Part shown: piece by piece, positions 17,719 to 26,704 of the stretch
How positions within the stretch are numbered: position 1 is the stretch's first letter
Layout: each line of letters opens with the position of its first letter
Assembly: GCF_004916905.1 (NCBI RefSeq)
Contig: NZ_SDLV01000053.1
Location: 1-64,000, forward strand
Origin: Chryseobacterium candidae
GTDB lineage: Bacteria; Bacteroidota; Bacteroidia; Flavobacteriales; Weeksellaceae
Direction: 5' to 3'
DNA length: 64,000 nucleotides
Notes under the pieces: model-generated
Seen by the model: the letters and a program-made list of their open reading frames with translations, nothing else
Told to the model about the DNA's origin: nothing
The model's database searches: none
Program-made: the position numbers and the translations under genes

Positions 17719-18204
17719 CTATTTCTTAGCCTGTAGAGATAAGTTATCCATATAAACAGCCTGATTAACGCCATTCAGCAAGACTTTCAACCCTAAATGT
17801 GAATCTTTTTTCAAAGAAACTGTAAATGTTTTTTTCTCTCCTGTTATTTTGGAAGGCTTAGTGATCGAAATATAGGTTTTTATATCTGAAGGGTTATCTA
17901 TTGAGAAAAGTTCTAAGGTAGTTTCTCCTCCATTATCAGAAAGGTCAAGAGACAGTGTATAGGTTCCGGCTTTAATTTCCGGGGTTACCAGATACATATT
18001 TTCTCTGGGATTGTTCATAGAATAAAATATAATTCTTTTTTCACTGGCATAAAGCATCGCTTTTCCGGATTGAACACTCCAGCATTTATTGATATCTTTC
18101 CAGGTATCAAAACTTTCTGCAATAGTGGTTACGGCTTTACACTGCGCATTGGCTGTTAGAAGCCCTCCTATAAATGCTATTCCCGTAAGTACAATTTTTT
18201 TCAT
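17719..18204 (-). CDS. Secreted carbohydrate-binding-like protein
   Basis: A 161-residue protein with signal peptide MKKIVLTGIAFIGGLLTANA, cleaved before QCKAV. The mature part has the beta-sandwich pattern of choice-of-anchor J / MAM-like domains: ESFDTWKDINKCWSVQSG, VTPEIKAGTYTLSLDLSD, and VNQAVYMDNLSL at the end. No sorting domain and no enzyme motif are present. It is probably periplasmic or extracellular and may bind glycans. It is divergent from the outer-membrane protein gene at 18,503, so the 298-base gap carries both promoters. Confidence 0.7.
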   Translation of the reverse strand: MKKIVLTGIAFIGGLLTANAQCKAVTTIAESFDTWKDINKCWSVQSGKAMLYASEKRIIFYSMNNPRENMYLVTPEIKAGTYTLSLDLSDNGGETTLELFSIDNPSDIKTYISITKPSKITGEKKTFTVSLKKDSHLGLKVLLNGVNQAVYMDNLSLQAKK

Positions 18205-18502
18205 GTATTATTTTTATTTATAATGAGTAAAAATAAACAAAAAAAGGTTGTTGCGGTTGCTTTTATTTTATGATTTAAGTTAGTTTTGAGAATATGGATC
18301 TTTTTCTGGAAATAAAAGTGAAATAAAAAATGATTGTAAATTAGCGGTTATCTGACAGTAAAACAGAGGTGTTTTTCTATTTCTGTATGAAAATATTCAA
18401 TAAAGTAAGTTGTATATAGAAAAAAATCCTAAATGTGGTAGGTGTTTAAGCCCTATTGGCGTATAAATTGATACAACAAACTGAATTGAATTTTGATGGC
18501 TA

Positions 18503-20302
18503 ATGACTAGAACGACTGTAACTCTGATTTTCTTTTTAAGTGGTTTTTTCTTTTTAAATGCACAGGAGAAGAAAGATTCACTTTATTATAAAATTGAAGA
18601 ATTTTCTGATAAAAGAAAAGTTACCAAATTCATTCACCGCTTTATATTTCGTAGAGAACCGGATTCAACTTCTGTTAAGTCCAATACTGAAAAACTTTCG
18701 CAAAACACTTATAACAAAAGAATTATCAGAAATGTCAGGATAGAAACCATTGACCCTTTCGGATATGGCTCTAAAGACAGTAAGGAAATAGGCAAATGGT
18801 ATGACTGGATAAAGGATCACCTTCATTCCAGTACCACAAGATCTACAGTTAATAATTTTTTGCTTTTTAAAGAAGGAGAAGAGTACAACGCCCAAAAACT
18901 TTACGAATCTGAGCGTTTGCTCAGAACAATGCCTTTTATAAACAGAGTTAATATCAGTGTTTCTGATAGTATTTCCGGTAAAGACTCTATAGATGTTGTT
19001 GTAAGGGTTCTTGATTCCTGGAGTCTGAAGCCAAGAGTAAGCTATTCAGGAAGCAAGATTGGCCTGGGAGTTACTGAAGAGAATGTACTGGGACTGGGAC
19101 ACACCTTAGACTTTCTTTACAGAAATGACTCCAAAGAGAAGCAGGATTATCTTTTAGGAAGCTATACCACATATAATCTCTTTGGTACCTATATCAACGC
19201 CCAGATTCTTGGGGAACGGGATTTTTCGAGAAATGAAAGAATCAATTTCAGCCTCAGAAGAGACTTTTTCTCACCTTTAACGAAATGGGCGGGAGGTTTT
19301 ACATTCGAATATTTTATGCGTAAAGTTTTGCTTCCGATAGAAACAGATACCACTTTTCCGGAAGTTCAGATTAAGGTGTACAGCGAAGATGTATGGGGTG
19401 GGTATCAGATTCCGGTTTCATCTGACCCCAGTGAGAAGGTATCCAGCAATATTGCCATAATAGGAAGATTTCAGAACTATCAGTACAAAGACAGTCCGGG
19501 AATTGACAAGTACAAATATTTCAGTTCTTATAACAGTTTTCTGATGTCTGTTGGGTTTATTCAGAGAAACTTTTCAGTTCAGAAGAATATTTTCCAGTAT
19601 GATTTGCCGGAGGATGTAGCTTATGGTAATTCTGTGAACCTCATTGCCGGAGGCTTATCAAGAAATAAAGAAGTGAATCCGTATGTGGGGATCTCTGCAT
19701 CTTACGGTCGTTTTACAAAGTTGGGATATTTCACAGTGAAAGCACAGTTTGGAAGGTTTTTTAATGAAGACAGCCGGAACAGGGAATCTTTCCGTTTTGA
19801 CGGAACTTATTTTACCAACCTGATGGACTGGAAATTTGCCAAAGCAAGACATTTCTTCTCTCCGACATTAGCCTTGGGAAATCCACAGCATAATTACTCT
19901 TATAAGGATAGGATCAATCTTTCTTCTGCAGACGAATTTCCTGTTTACAATTCAGATTATATCGGGACAAAAAAAATAGTATTAAGATATCAGCTTCAGT
20001 TGTTTATCAATAAAACCTGGAAGAATTTCCATTTCAGTCCTTATTTAACTACCGCAGTGGGCTGGCTGGGAATGCCTGATGATAAACTGCTGAAGACCAA
20101 AGTCAATACAAAAATCGGAATAGGTGTGTTAATTAATAATCCATATCTTGTTTTCAACAGGATTCAGATTTCTTTTATGTATTATCCACGCGTTCCCTTT
20201 GATAATAATTCTGTTTTTGATTTTAACAGTAACAGAAATAATCTTTTACCTTTGAACAGTTTTGCAACAGATGTTCCTCATTTTGTCAATTTTGGAAATT
20301 GA
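18503..20302 (+). CDS. BamA/TamA-like outer-membrane protein with POTRA-type domain
   Basis: A 599-residue protein. An N-terminal signal peptide is cleaved after FFFLNAQ. Residues about 75-210 carry a POTRA-like unit (RNVRIETIDPFG, FLLFKEGEEYNAQKL, LLRTMPFINRVNISV, IDVVVRVLDSW). The remainder is a run of amphipathic beta strands ending in a terminal aromatic (HFVNFGN), typical of Omp85-family 16-strand barrels. The likely role is insertion or transport of outer-membrane or surface components. The single clear POTRA suggests a variant rather than the essential BamA. No operon partner is seen. Confidence 0.8.
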   Translation: MTRTTVTLIFFLSGFFFLNAQEKKDSLYYKIEEFSDKRKVTKFIHRFIFRREPDSTSVKSNTEKLSQNTYNKRIIRNVRIETIDPFGYGSKDSKEIGKWYDWIKDHLHSSTTRSTVNNFLLFKEGEEYNAQKLYESERLLRTMPFINRVNISVSDSISGKDSIDVVVRVLDSWSLKPRVSYSGSKIGLGVTEENVLGLGHTLDFLYRNDSKEKQDYLLGSYTTYNLFGTYINAQILGERDFSRNERINFSLRRDFFSPLTKWAGGFTFEYFMRKVLLPIETDTTFPEVQIKVYSEDVWGGYQIPVSSDPSEKVSSNIAIIGRFQNYQYKDSPGIDKYKYFSSYNSFLMSVGFIQRNFSVQKNIFQYDLPEDVAYGNSVNLIAGGLSRNKEVNPYVGISASYGRFTKLGYFTVKAQFGRFFNEDSRNRESFRFDGTYFTNLMDWKFAKARHFFSPTLALGNPQHNYSYKDRINLSSADEFPVYNSDYIGTKKIVLRYQLQLFINKTWKNFHFSPYLTTAVGWLGMPDDKLLKTKVNTKIGIGVLINNPYLVFNRIQISFMYYPRVPFDNNSVFDFNSNRNNLLPLNSFATDVPHFVNFGN

Positions 20303-20511
20303 TGATAGAAAATAAAACCGTAAACTTAGCAATCTGAAAACACATCGCTTTTCAGGTTATAAATTTTAAAATAGGGATAGGATATTACCCAAATGGGTAA
20401 TTGACAGGTTGTTATATAATTACAATATTTGTTATAAAATAAATTGTAGGCTGTAGAATATATTCAGATGCAATTTAACGCAAATCATTAACAACCTTTA
20501 AACTAATCCAG

Positions 20512-21081
20512 ATGAAACCATTGAATTTTATTTTATTATTGACCACATTTTTTACATCTGTCGGCTTTTTTGCACAACAACCTTCTGCCACAACTTCTGT
20601 ACCTACGATAACTCCTATAACAGATGCCGAAAAGTGGATTGCACTTTCTCCCATTTTGCTCTTTCTTTTAATTACATGTATTGTATTTTTTAAACTGAAA
20701 AAAGACAAGATATCTTTAAAGGACCTTCTTTTGGATAAGGATGCTAATGTTCAGATAGAAGAAGAAAAAACAAAGCAAAAAGAGGCTTTTTTAGCCGCTT
20801 CGTTTGGAAGCCAGCAGGCAATGATGGATGCTGCGGCAGCACTTAACAGCACTTCAGATTCCAATACCGAAAAACCTAACACAAGTGTAAGCCGTTTTCT
20901 TGCATTTATAAGCGGGTTAGTGTCTGTAGGTCTGGCGTGTGTTCTCACCACCTTTGCCATCTGGAACTATTTTGATGTAAATAATTTTCCCAATCTGAAT
21001 GACCTCGTTGGTGTTTTACTTACACTGGGAATAGGAGTAGTGCCTTATGCATTTAATAAAATTACTACGGCAGCTAAATAG
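20512..21081 (+). CDS. Membrane protein of unknown function
   Basis: A 189-residue protein. It has an N-terminal signal peptide (ending VGFFAQ), a transmembrane helix near residues 45-62 (LSPILLFLLITCIVFF), a charged coiled-coil-like segment (IQIEEEKTKQKEAFLAASF type), and two further hydrophobic helices near residues 127-150 and 160-182. The family is not recognised. It is followed directly by a very strong palindromic terminator. A stem ATTACCC/GGGTAAT lies about 110 bases upstream. Confidence 0.7.
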   Translation: MKPLNFILLLTTFFTSVGFFAQQPSATTSVPTITPITDAEKWIALSPILLFLLITCIVFFKLKKDKISLKDLLLDKDANVQIEEEKTKQKEAFLAASFGSQQAMMDAAAALNSTSDSNTEKPNTSVSRFLAFISGLVSVGLACVLTTFAIWNYFDVNNFPNLNDLVGVLLTLGIGVVPYAFNKITTAAK

Positions 21082-21104
21082 AACCACTTTTATATGCAAA
21101 TTGT

Positions 21105-21157
21105 TTATTCAAAGAGAATACCCCGAGGCTCTGCCTCGGGGTATTCTCTTTGAATAA
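21105..21157. terminator. Perfect 25-bp palindrome, bidirectional terminator-like
   Basis: A perfect 25-bp stem with the three-base loop TCT. The core is ATACCCCGAGGC / GCCTCGGGGTAT, and the arms end in TTATT and AATAA. It is much longer than a normal terminator stem and sits after the membrane-protein gene. Confidence 0.75.
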
Positions 21158-21163
21158 AGGTAA

Positions 21164-21222
21164 GTATTTAAAACTTTTGTGCCTTTTATGGATAAAATAA
21201 TGATTATAAAAGTTTAAACAAC
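21164..21222. repeat. Dispersed intergenic repeat, copy A (59 bp)
   Basis: It matches 48,212-48,270 in the same orientation with a handful of substitutions and no gap. Shared landmarks are TTTAAAACTTTT, GCCTTTT, AAAATAATGA and GTTTAAACAAC. The first and last blocks, TTTAAAACTTTT and AGTTTAAACAAC, are partly complementary. It contains no coding sequence. Confidence 0.7.
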
Positions 21223-21339
21223 CTCAACGATAAAAGAGCCGGAATCCCTACGGAAACATATTTTGTCGGTATTTAGCATAAATTGTGATGATTGTAAATA
21301 GCTGTTTTTAACTTGAAATAAGGAATACAAGGTTAATAA

Positions 21340-21942
21340 TTAAAGCTGATAGCTGATCCCTAAATTAATTATACCTTTATATCCAAATCCTAATTCTGCG
21401 AATCCTGCAAGTTTTCCGCCTATTCTTACACCTGCTCCTATTACCTGAAAGTTGAAAGAACTGTTTTTTGAAGACATACTTTGAACATCTGACTGATTAG
21501 GACTAAGCTTTTCATTTGAAAAAGTATATCCTAAACCAACCCCTGAGTACATTCTGAACTTAGGCTTTGAGATATAAGAATAAGTACTGTTTACGGCCAG
21601 TGTGTAAATATCATTCTTCTGGCTGGCAATAATATGGTTTTGATCTTTAACGGAAGCTGTATATCTTTCATACACAAGGTCTGTACCGATAGTCCAGTTA
21701 TCTTTAATGGCATAATTGTAACCAATAAAAAGAGCTCCGGAATGTTTTTCATCAGTGGCTTTCAGTTCAGCGTAAGAAAATGGTGCAGTTATAATATCTG
21801 AAAAGACTTTGCCAATTTCGTTGGAAGACAGCACACCATATCCTATCTTTATCTCTGAAGTGCCTTTTTGCTGGGCATTCAGCATACATGCATTGAAAAT
21901 TAAGGAGTAAATGAAGATTTTGTTTAATCTGTTTGTCATCAC
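21340..21942 (-). CDS. Outer-membrane beta-barrel protein (OmpW/OMP_b-brl-like)
   Basis: A 200-residue protein with a signal peptide ending CMLNAQ, followed by eight or so amphipathic strands (EIKIGYGVLSS, GALFIGYNYAIKDNWTIG, DLVYERYT, LAVNSTYSYIS, MYSGVGLGYTFSN, FQVIGAGVRIGGKLAGFAEL) and a closing aromatic-rich strand LGISYQL. This fits a small 8-strand outer-membrane barrel. The gene starts only four bases after the stop of the upstream SGNH esterase gene on the same strand, so the two form an operon. Confidence 0.8.
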   Translation of the reverse strand: MMTNRLNKIFIYSLIFNACMLNAQQKGTSEIKIGYGVLSSNEIGKVFSDIITAPFSYAELKATDEKHSGALFIGYNYAIKDNWTIGTDLVYERYTASVKDQNHIIASQKNDIYTLAVNSTYSYISKPKFRMYSGVGLGYTFSNEKLSPNQSDVQSMSSKNSSFNFQVIGAGVRIGGKLAGFAELGFGYKGIINLGISYQL

Positions 21943-21946
21943 TATA

Positions 21947-23179
21947 TTATTTAATTATTTTAATGATTTTTTGTTGATTGTTTTTGAAAATAATATTCAC
22001 GATATACATTCCTTTCTGGTAGTGTGAAAAATTTATTTTATGATCAGCAATTTCTGTATCTGAGATGTTGGATACCCTTCTTCCTTCACTATTGTAAATG
22101 ATTATTTCTTTTATCTTTTCCTTACTTGTGATATAGGCAAAGTCTTTCACAGGATTAGGGTAAAATATAAACTCAGGCTGTATATTAATATCCGAAGTTC
22201 CCAGAGAACCAATAGTGATTGCTTTACTGAAAGTTTCTGCACAGGAATTTTTGCTGACAGTAAGTGATACCGTATAATTTCCCGGAGCGGAATAGTGATG
22301 AATCGGATTCAATGTCGAATCGGTGGTGCTATCTCCAAAGTTCCATGATACAGAAGTATAATTTGCAGAATGATTGGTAAAACTTACAGTCGTACCATTA
22401 ATTCCAGCTATAAAATCCGAATGAAGATGAAACGTGTTAATGTTCCATTGCGCCGGATTATTAAAAAAAACAAGATCTGCAATATTCTGAAAATTTTCAG
22501 CGGTATTTTGAGCCAGTCCGTTATAAAAAGTGGATGGAAAGACATGATCCTGAAAAATTGCAGAATACATAGAAGCCGCCACAAGATAGCTTCCTTTAGG
22601 CCCCGGATGAATATCGTTATAAGATCCGTGAAGAGCCAGATCCTGCGAAGAATTATAGTAATGTTTTGCAGATTCTCCCGCAGGTACCATTTCCACCTGC
22701 ATCAGATTAGACATCTTTGTAATGGAATCTTTAATTTTCTGCTGAAAAGCAAAATAGGTGTTGTAATCATTGGCAGAGGGTACTCCATAAGGAATTTCAT
22801 ACAGGAATATTTTAGAACAAGGACTGTATTTACGAATAGAATCTCTTATTTTTCGCCCGCGTTCGGCTGTTACGGAAACAGGATAAGAATGACCTGCAGA
22901 TTCACCAGTTCCGGGCTGCATGATAACATACTTATAATTTTTAGACCTTATTTTCTGATACAATGAAGGATCATCCACATGATTCACAAATCCGGTTCCT
23001 CCGGGAGTATGGGTTGTTACAGACAGATTTTTCCCCTTTGAAGCGGCTATATTTTTGAAAATTTCAGGCATGTCATTAAAATAGGTCACACTGTTTCCGA
23101 TAAACAGAACCTCATCGGATTGACAAAATGATAAAACTGAAAAGCCAGTACATATCAGAAAGAGTAGTTTTTTTATCAT
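21947..23179 (-). CDS. Secreted SGNH-type hydrolase with PKD domain and type IX sorting signal
   Basis: A 410-residue protein with a signal peptide ending VLSFCQ. Residues about 24-220 form an SGNH/GDSL hydrolase: block I LFIGNSVTYFND with the nucleophile Ser, the later GTGESAGHSYP, and the catalytic block V DIHPGPKGSYL (Asp-x-x-His). Residues about 250-325 are a PKD domain (WNFGDSTTDSTLNPIHHYSA). The C terminus FYPNPVKDFAYI ... GMYIVNI is a type IX secretion sorting domain. It is a likely exported carbohydrate or ester hydrolase. Three hairpin repeats lie upstream. Confidence 0.85.
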   Translation of the reverse strand: MIKKLLFLICTGFSVLSFCQSDEVLFIGNSVTYFNDMPEIFKNIAASKGKNLSVTTHTPGGTGFVNHVDDPSLYQKIRSKNYKYVIMQPGTGESAGHSYPVSVTAERGRKIRDSIRKYSPCSKIFLYEIPYGVPSANDYNTYFAFQQKIKDSITKMSNLMQVEMVPAGESAKHYYNSSQDLALHGSYNDIHPGPKGSYLVAASMYSAIFQDHVFPSTFYNGLAQNTAENFQNIADLVFFNNPAQWNINTFHLHSDFIAGINGTTVSFTNHSANYTSVSWNFGDSTTDSTLNPIHHYSAPGNYTVSLTVSKNSCAETFSKAITIGSLGTSDINIQPEFIFYPNPVKDFAYITSKEKIKEIIIYNSEGRRVSNISDTEIADHKINFSHYQKGMYIVNIIFKNNQQKIIKIIK

Positions 23180-23211
23180 ATAGATTTTTTTAAATTGTTA
23201 TCTTAATAAAA

Positions 23212-23492
23212 GTACCTGCAGAAAACCACTTCTAATGCAGGTACAAAACACAAACGATGATTAAAAAATGTTTTATAAATATAATGTTATATCCCTGTTC
23301 AAGTATATTTTTTTAAAAGCACCTGCAGAAAACCCAATCTATACTGCAGGTACAACATTAAAAGGTGTTTAAATGAAAATGTATTTACTTTGCTGGATAT
23401 TTTGATTTACTATGAGTTATTGATTGGGCTGTATTATTTTAAAAGATGTTGAGAAAAAGTACCTGCAGGTATCACGATTAACCTACAGGTAC
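23212..23492. repeat. Three GTACCTGCA...TGCAGGTAC hairpin repeats
   Basis: Copies at 23,212-23,244, 23,319-23,353 and 23,459-23,492. Copies 1 and 2 share ACCTGCAGAAAACC, then a short loop and GCAGGTAC, each preceded by AAAAG. Copy 3 has the variant ACCTGCAGGT / ACCTACAGGT. They fill the gap between two minus-strand secreted-hydrolase genes. They could be terminators, mRNA-stabilising stems or a REP-like element. Confidence 0.7.
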
Positions 23493-23508
23493 ACGGTACT
23501 AATTATTA

Positions 23509-26508
23509 CTATTTCTTAATTAATTTCGTATTGTAAGTAGTCTTGTCATCCTTTACAGTGATCACATACATTCCTTTAATCAATGAAGCTACATTGATTC
23601 TCTGGCCATCCAGTTTCCCTTCCTGAACAAGTCTTCCGTCCGCACTGTAGATTTTGTAATCGGCTTTGCCTTTCAGATTCTTCACTTCTACAAATGTATC
23701 TGCCGGATTAGGATAGATTTCAAGATCAGAAGATGACTGAACGGATTCCTTAACCCCAAGTGCCGCATTGATTTTTACAGAAAAATCCCATACCGAACCT
23801 CTTGAGAAAAGATCACCATTATCATTTAAAGATGGACTTGTACACGCATCAGCTGAAGCATTGAAAAAGCCGCTGGCTACTCTCATTCTTAATGTTTTGT
23901 CACCATTATAAGCATTGGCCGGAACTGCAAATGCAAAGCTTCCCTGATGTCTTTTATTGGCGTCCGGAGCAGCTCCGTTAATTCCTATTCTTTCCGAAGC
24001 CTCAAATACTCCGTTTCTGTTGTAATCAATCCATGCCTGTACCCAATCCTGAAAGTTTCCTCCTGCACGGTTAGCATACACAATATAGTTCATATTATAT
24101 TGCGCACCCTGAGTAAGCTGAATCAGTTTCGCAGGGTCTTCCGAATAGTCTTTATAAGCGTGCTGAACGGTTGTCCCATTTCCAGCTAAATCCACATTGG
24201 CTAAAGTCACTCTCAAGATTCCGCTGAAATACGGACTGATTGTCGTATTTCCTCCCGTAGTCATCAGACAGTAATCATATCCTGTGCGTAATCCTTTAGT
24301 TTTAAAATTATAAACCGGTGAAAATTCTCCCGCAACATTATTAATCACGGACGAAACACGAACTTCATAAGAAGTTTCATCCTCAAGATTATTCAGCAAT
24401 ACAGAATTAATTGGGCTTACAGCATTAGACCAGTTTGCTGTTCCCATTTTTCTGTAATTCACAGAATAGGTTGCTCCCGGTACATGATTCCATGAAACGG
24501 TGGCTGAAGTTTTTAATATATCATTTTCAAAAGCAGCAAGCCCCGTTGGAGGATTATTTAATGAAGCAGGAGCACTTCCTACGGTAATTGAAGGTGAGAC
24601 AGCATAAAATATATTTCCGACAGCTGAAATTCTCAGTTTAATGTTTCCCTGTAATGCAGCAGGCATCTGTATGTCAAGGCTGCCGTCATTAGGTGTTGAG
24701 GATGCCAGCTCTGTCCATGCTGATCCGTTATTCAGATCAGTTGTATACTCAATCTTTACATTGGCAACATTATAGGGAGCCAGGTTTGTATTGGCAACAT
24801 CCCAGGAAATAGTATTGGAAGCGTTATTATATAAGATAGTAGCTTCGCTTAATCCTTTGAATTTGAAAGGTCCGTCATTTCCTACAGTTACTGTATTTTC
24901 AGCAGAAATAGTTAAAGGCCTGTTCGGATTATTATCACGAACAGATACAGCATAATGTAAAACTCTGGGGATGTATGAAACTGTTTCCCAGGTGTTTTTG
25001 TTGGTCAATTTACCGCTCATCACAATAGGAAGGCTTGGGAAATATCTTCTTCCGGTAGCCACTGCAGGAAAAGAACGGGTAAGAGAACCTTCAGGATTGA
25101 AGCCCCATCCGCTATCTCCGGAGATTGAACTGGTTGAGCCCACGCTGTCATACTGTTCCCAGTTATAGGTAAACTGATCTCCGTTAGCATCAACTGCATT
25201 GGCATCCAGGTAATATGCTGTTCCTTTAGGAATATGATAAGAAATAAGCGGAGTAATGGCAGGTGCATTATTGGCAATATTTTCAGCTACACCACATCCA
25301 ACTTTACTTTCAAGGTTGGTAAGGATTTGATTGATTGATGAATAATGAAAATACGCATCACTGTTCATCTGAACATTATTGGCAGTAATTCCCGCATATC
25401 CCATAATGGTTGTACCTCCTCCAGGTTCTACATTGACATCCGAACCTTCTGTAACTGTAGAAAATGTATGGTTGCCTCCAAGCTGATGTCCCATCTCGTG
25501 AGCTACATAATCAATATCAAATGTATCTCCCACAGGATTCTGGTTTTGGGTAAATGCAGACCCTTTACCCAATGGCTCTGCAGCCGTAGGATCAGTACAG
25601 ATACAACCTATACATCCTGCATTTCCATCCCCTCCGGCTGCATTAAAGACATGTCCTATATCATAATTGGCATCACCTACCTGAGCGCTTAAAGTTTGTT
25701 GCAGCTCGCCGTTTAAATCATCCGTATAAGGATCATTGGCCGGATTGGCATAGATGATATTGGGGAAATTCTGTATCGTAAGATGAATGGCAAATTCTTT
25801 TTCAAAAACACCATTTACACGGGTCATAGTATTATTCATCTGGGCAAGTGCGCCCGCAACACCTCCAAAAAGTGTTGTATACTCGCCGGTTGCAGACAAA
25901 GCCAGCCTATAAGTTCTGTACATTGATGCAGCTGGTCTTCCGGTAATATTGATTCCGGCAAGTTTGTTTTTTCCTGAATTCTTTAAAGATTTGATATCCA
26001 GTTCTTTTTTGCCTTCCATGCTGCAGCTAAAACCATGTTCAGAATCTGTCCTCTTGGTTTTATAGAACACTCCATAGGTTTTTTTATCCGTTGTGATAGG
26101 TTCTATAAACTGAAAAACACCATCCTTGATAATCATAGACTGCATTTCTGTAGGTGATGTACTGAACCTGACATATTTGGACGGATCGTCAATTCCAATC
26201 CCTACATAAGATCCTAATCCATATTTTTCTGCCAGAGATTTTTCCATGACAGGATTGCTGTATACAGCAAACTTTTCTATGGTTCCCTCAGCAGTGGGCA
26301 GCTGGATTGTAACAGCTTGTGCATTAGCCCCTGTTTCTTCAGCATTTTTTAATAACTGTATTAATGTATTGATATCAGTTTTATAAGCAAATTTGATTGT
26401 AACCTCTCTTCTGATGTCAGATGTTTTCTGGGAAGCGGATTCCCATCTTTGGGCATTGGAAAGACAGAAGCCTGATATCAAAAATAGTGATAATAGAGTT
26501 TTTCTCAT
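23509..26508 (-). CDS. Secreted reprolysin-like zinc metalloprotease with type IX sorting domain
   Basis: The protein is 999 residues from the Met at 26,508, which starts a proper signal peptide (MRKTLLSLFLISGFCLSNAQ); the frame stays open to 26,571, but that would put 21 residues before it. The zinc motif HEMGHQLGGNHTF (HExxHxxGxxH) and Met-turn IMGYAG define a metzincin of the reprolysin/M12B-like group. Later come a fibronectin type III unit (PPTGLAAFENDI ... TVSWNHV), a GEVED domain (NFQDWVQAWIDYNRNGVF) and a C-terminal type IX sorting domain (YPNPADTFVEV). A long prodomain precedes the protease. It is exported and probably proteolytic on host or environmental protein. Confidence 0.9.
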   Translation of the reverse strand: MRKTLLSLFLISGFCLSNAQRWESASQKTSDIRREVTIKFAYKTDINTLIQLLKNAEETGANAQAVTIQLPTAEGTIEKFAVYSNPVMEKSLAEKYGLGSYVGIGIDDPSKYVRFSTSPTEMQSMIIKDGVFQFIEPITTDKKTYGVFYKTKRTDSEHGFSCSMEGKKELDIKSLKNSGKNKLAGINITGRPAASMYRTYRLALSATGEYTTLFGGVAGALAQMNNTMTRVNGVFEKEFAIHLTIQNFPNIIYANPANDPYTDDLNGELQQTLSAQVGDANYDIGHVFNAAGGDGNAGCIGCICTDPTAAEPLGKGSAFTQNQNPVGDTFDIDYVAHEMGHQLGGNHTFSTVTEGSDVNVEPGGGTTIMGYAGITANNVQMNSDAYFHYSSINQILTNLESKVGCGVAENIANNAPAITPLISYHIPKGTAYYLDANAVDANGDQFTYNWEQYDSVGSTSSISGDSGWGFNPEGSLTRSFPAVATGRRYFPSLPIVMSGKLTNKNTWETVSYIPRVLHYAVSVRDNNPNRPLTISAENTVTVGNDGPFKFKGLSEATILYNNASNTISWDVANTNLAPYNVANVKIEYTTDLNNGSAWTELASSTPNDGSLDIQMPAALQGNIKLRISAVGNIFYAVSPSITVGSAPASLNNPPTGLAAFENDILKTSATVSWNHVPGATYSVNYRKMGTANWSNAVSPINSVLLNNLEDETSYEVRVSSVINNVAGEFSPVYNFKTKGLRTGYDYCLMTTGGNTTISPYFSGILRVTLANVDLAGNGTTVQHAYKDYSEDPAKLIQLTQGAQYNMNYIVYANRAGGNFQDWVQAWIDYNRNGVFEASERIGINGAAPDANKRHQGSFAFAVPANAYNGDKTLRMRVASGFFNASADACTSPSLNDNGDLFSRGSVWDFSVKINAALGVKESVQSSSDLEIYPNPADTFVEVKNLKGKADYKIYSADGRLVQEGKLDGQRINVASLIKGMYVITVKDDKTTYNTKLIKK

Positions 26509-26704
26509 TTTAAAAATTAGGTATTTAAATAGTGGTAGTGTGAAGAATGAATATAATATTCGGTTATTCAAAAGTAATTGCTAATTTTGTATTATAAGTA
26601 ATGTTATATTGTGATTTCTTTACATTGTGTATGTGATACGTATGTATTTTAGCCAATGTGGTGATAGTGTAGTATTAATATTGCATTTTTATATTGATAA
26701 TATT

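Noticed and set aside
22370-22966. A 198-codon plus-strand ORF
   Set aside because: It is antisense to the SGNH hydrolase, whose signal peptide, catalytic motifs and sorting domain are intact.
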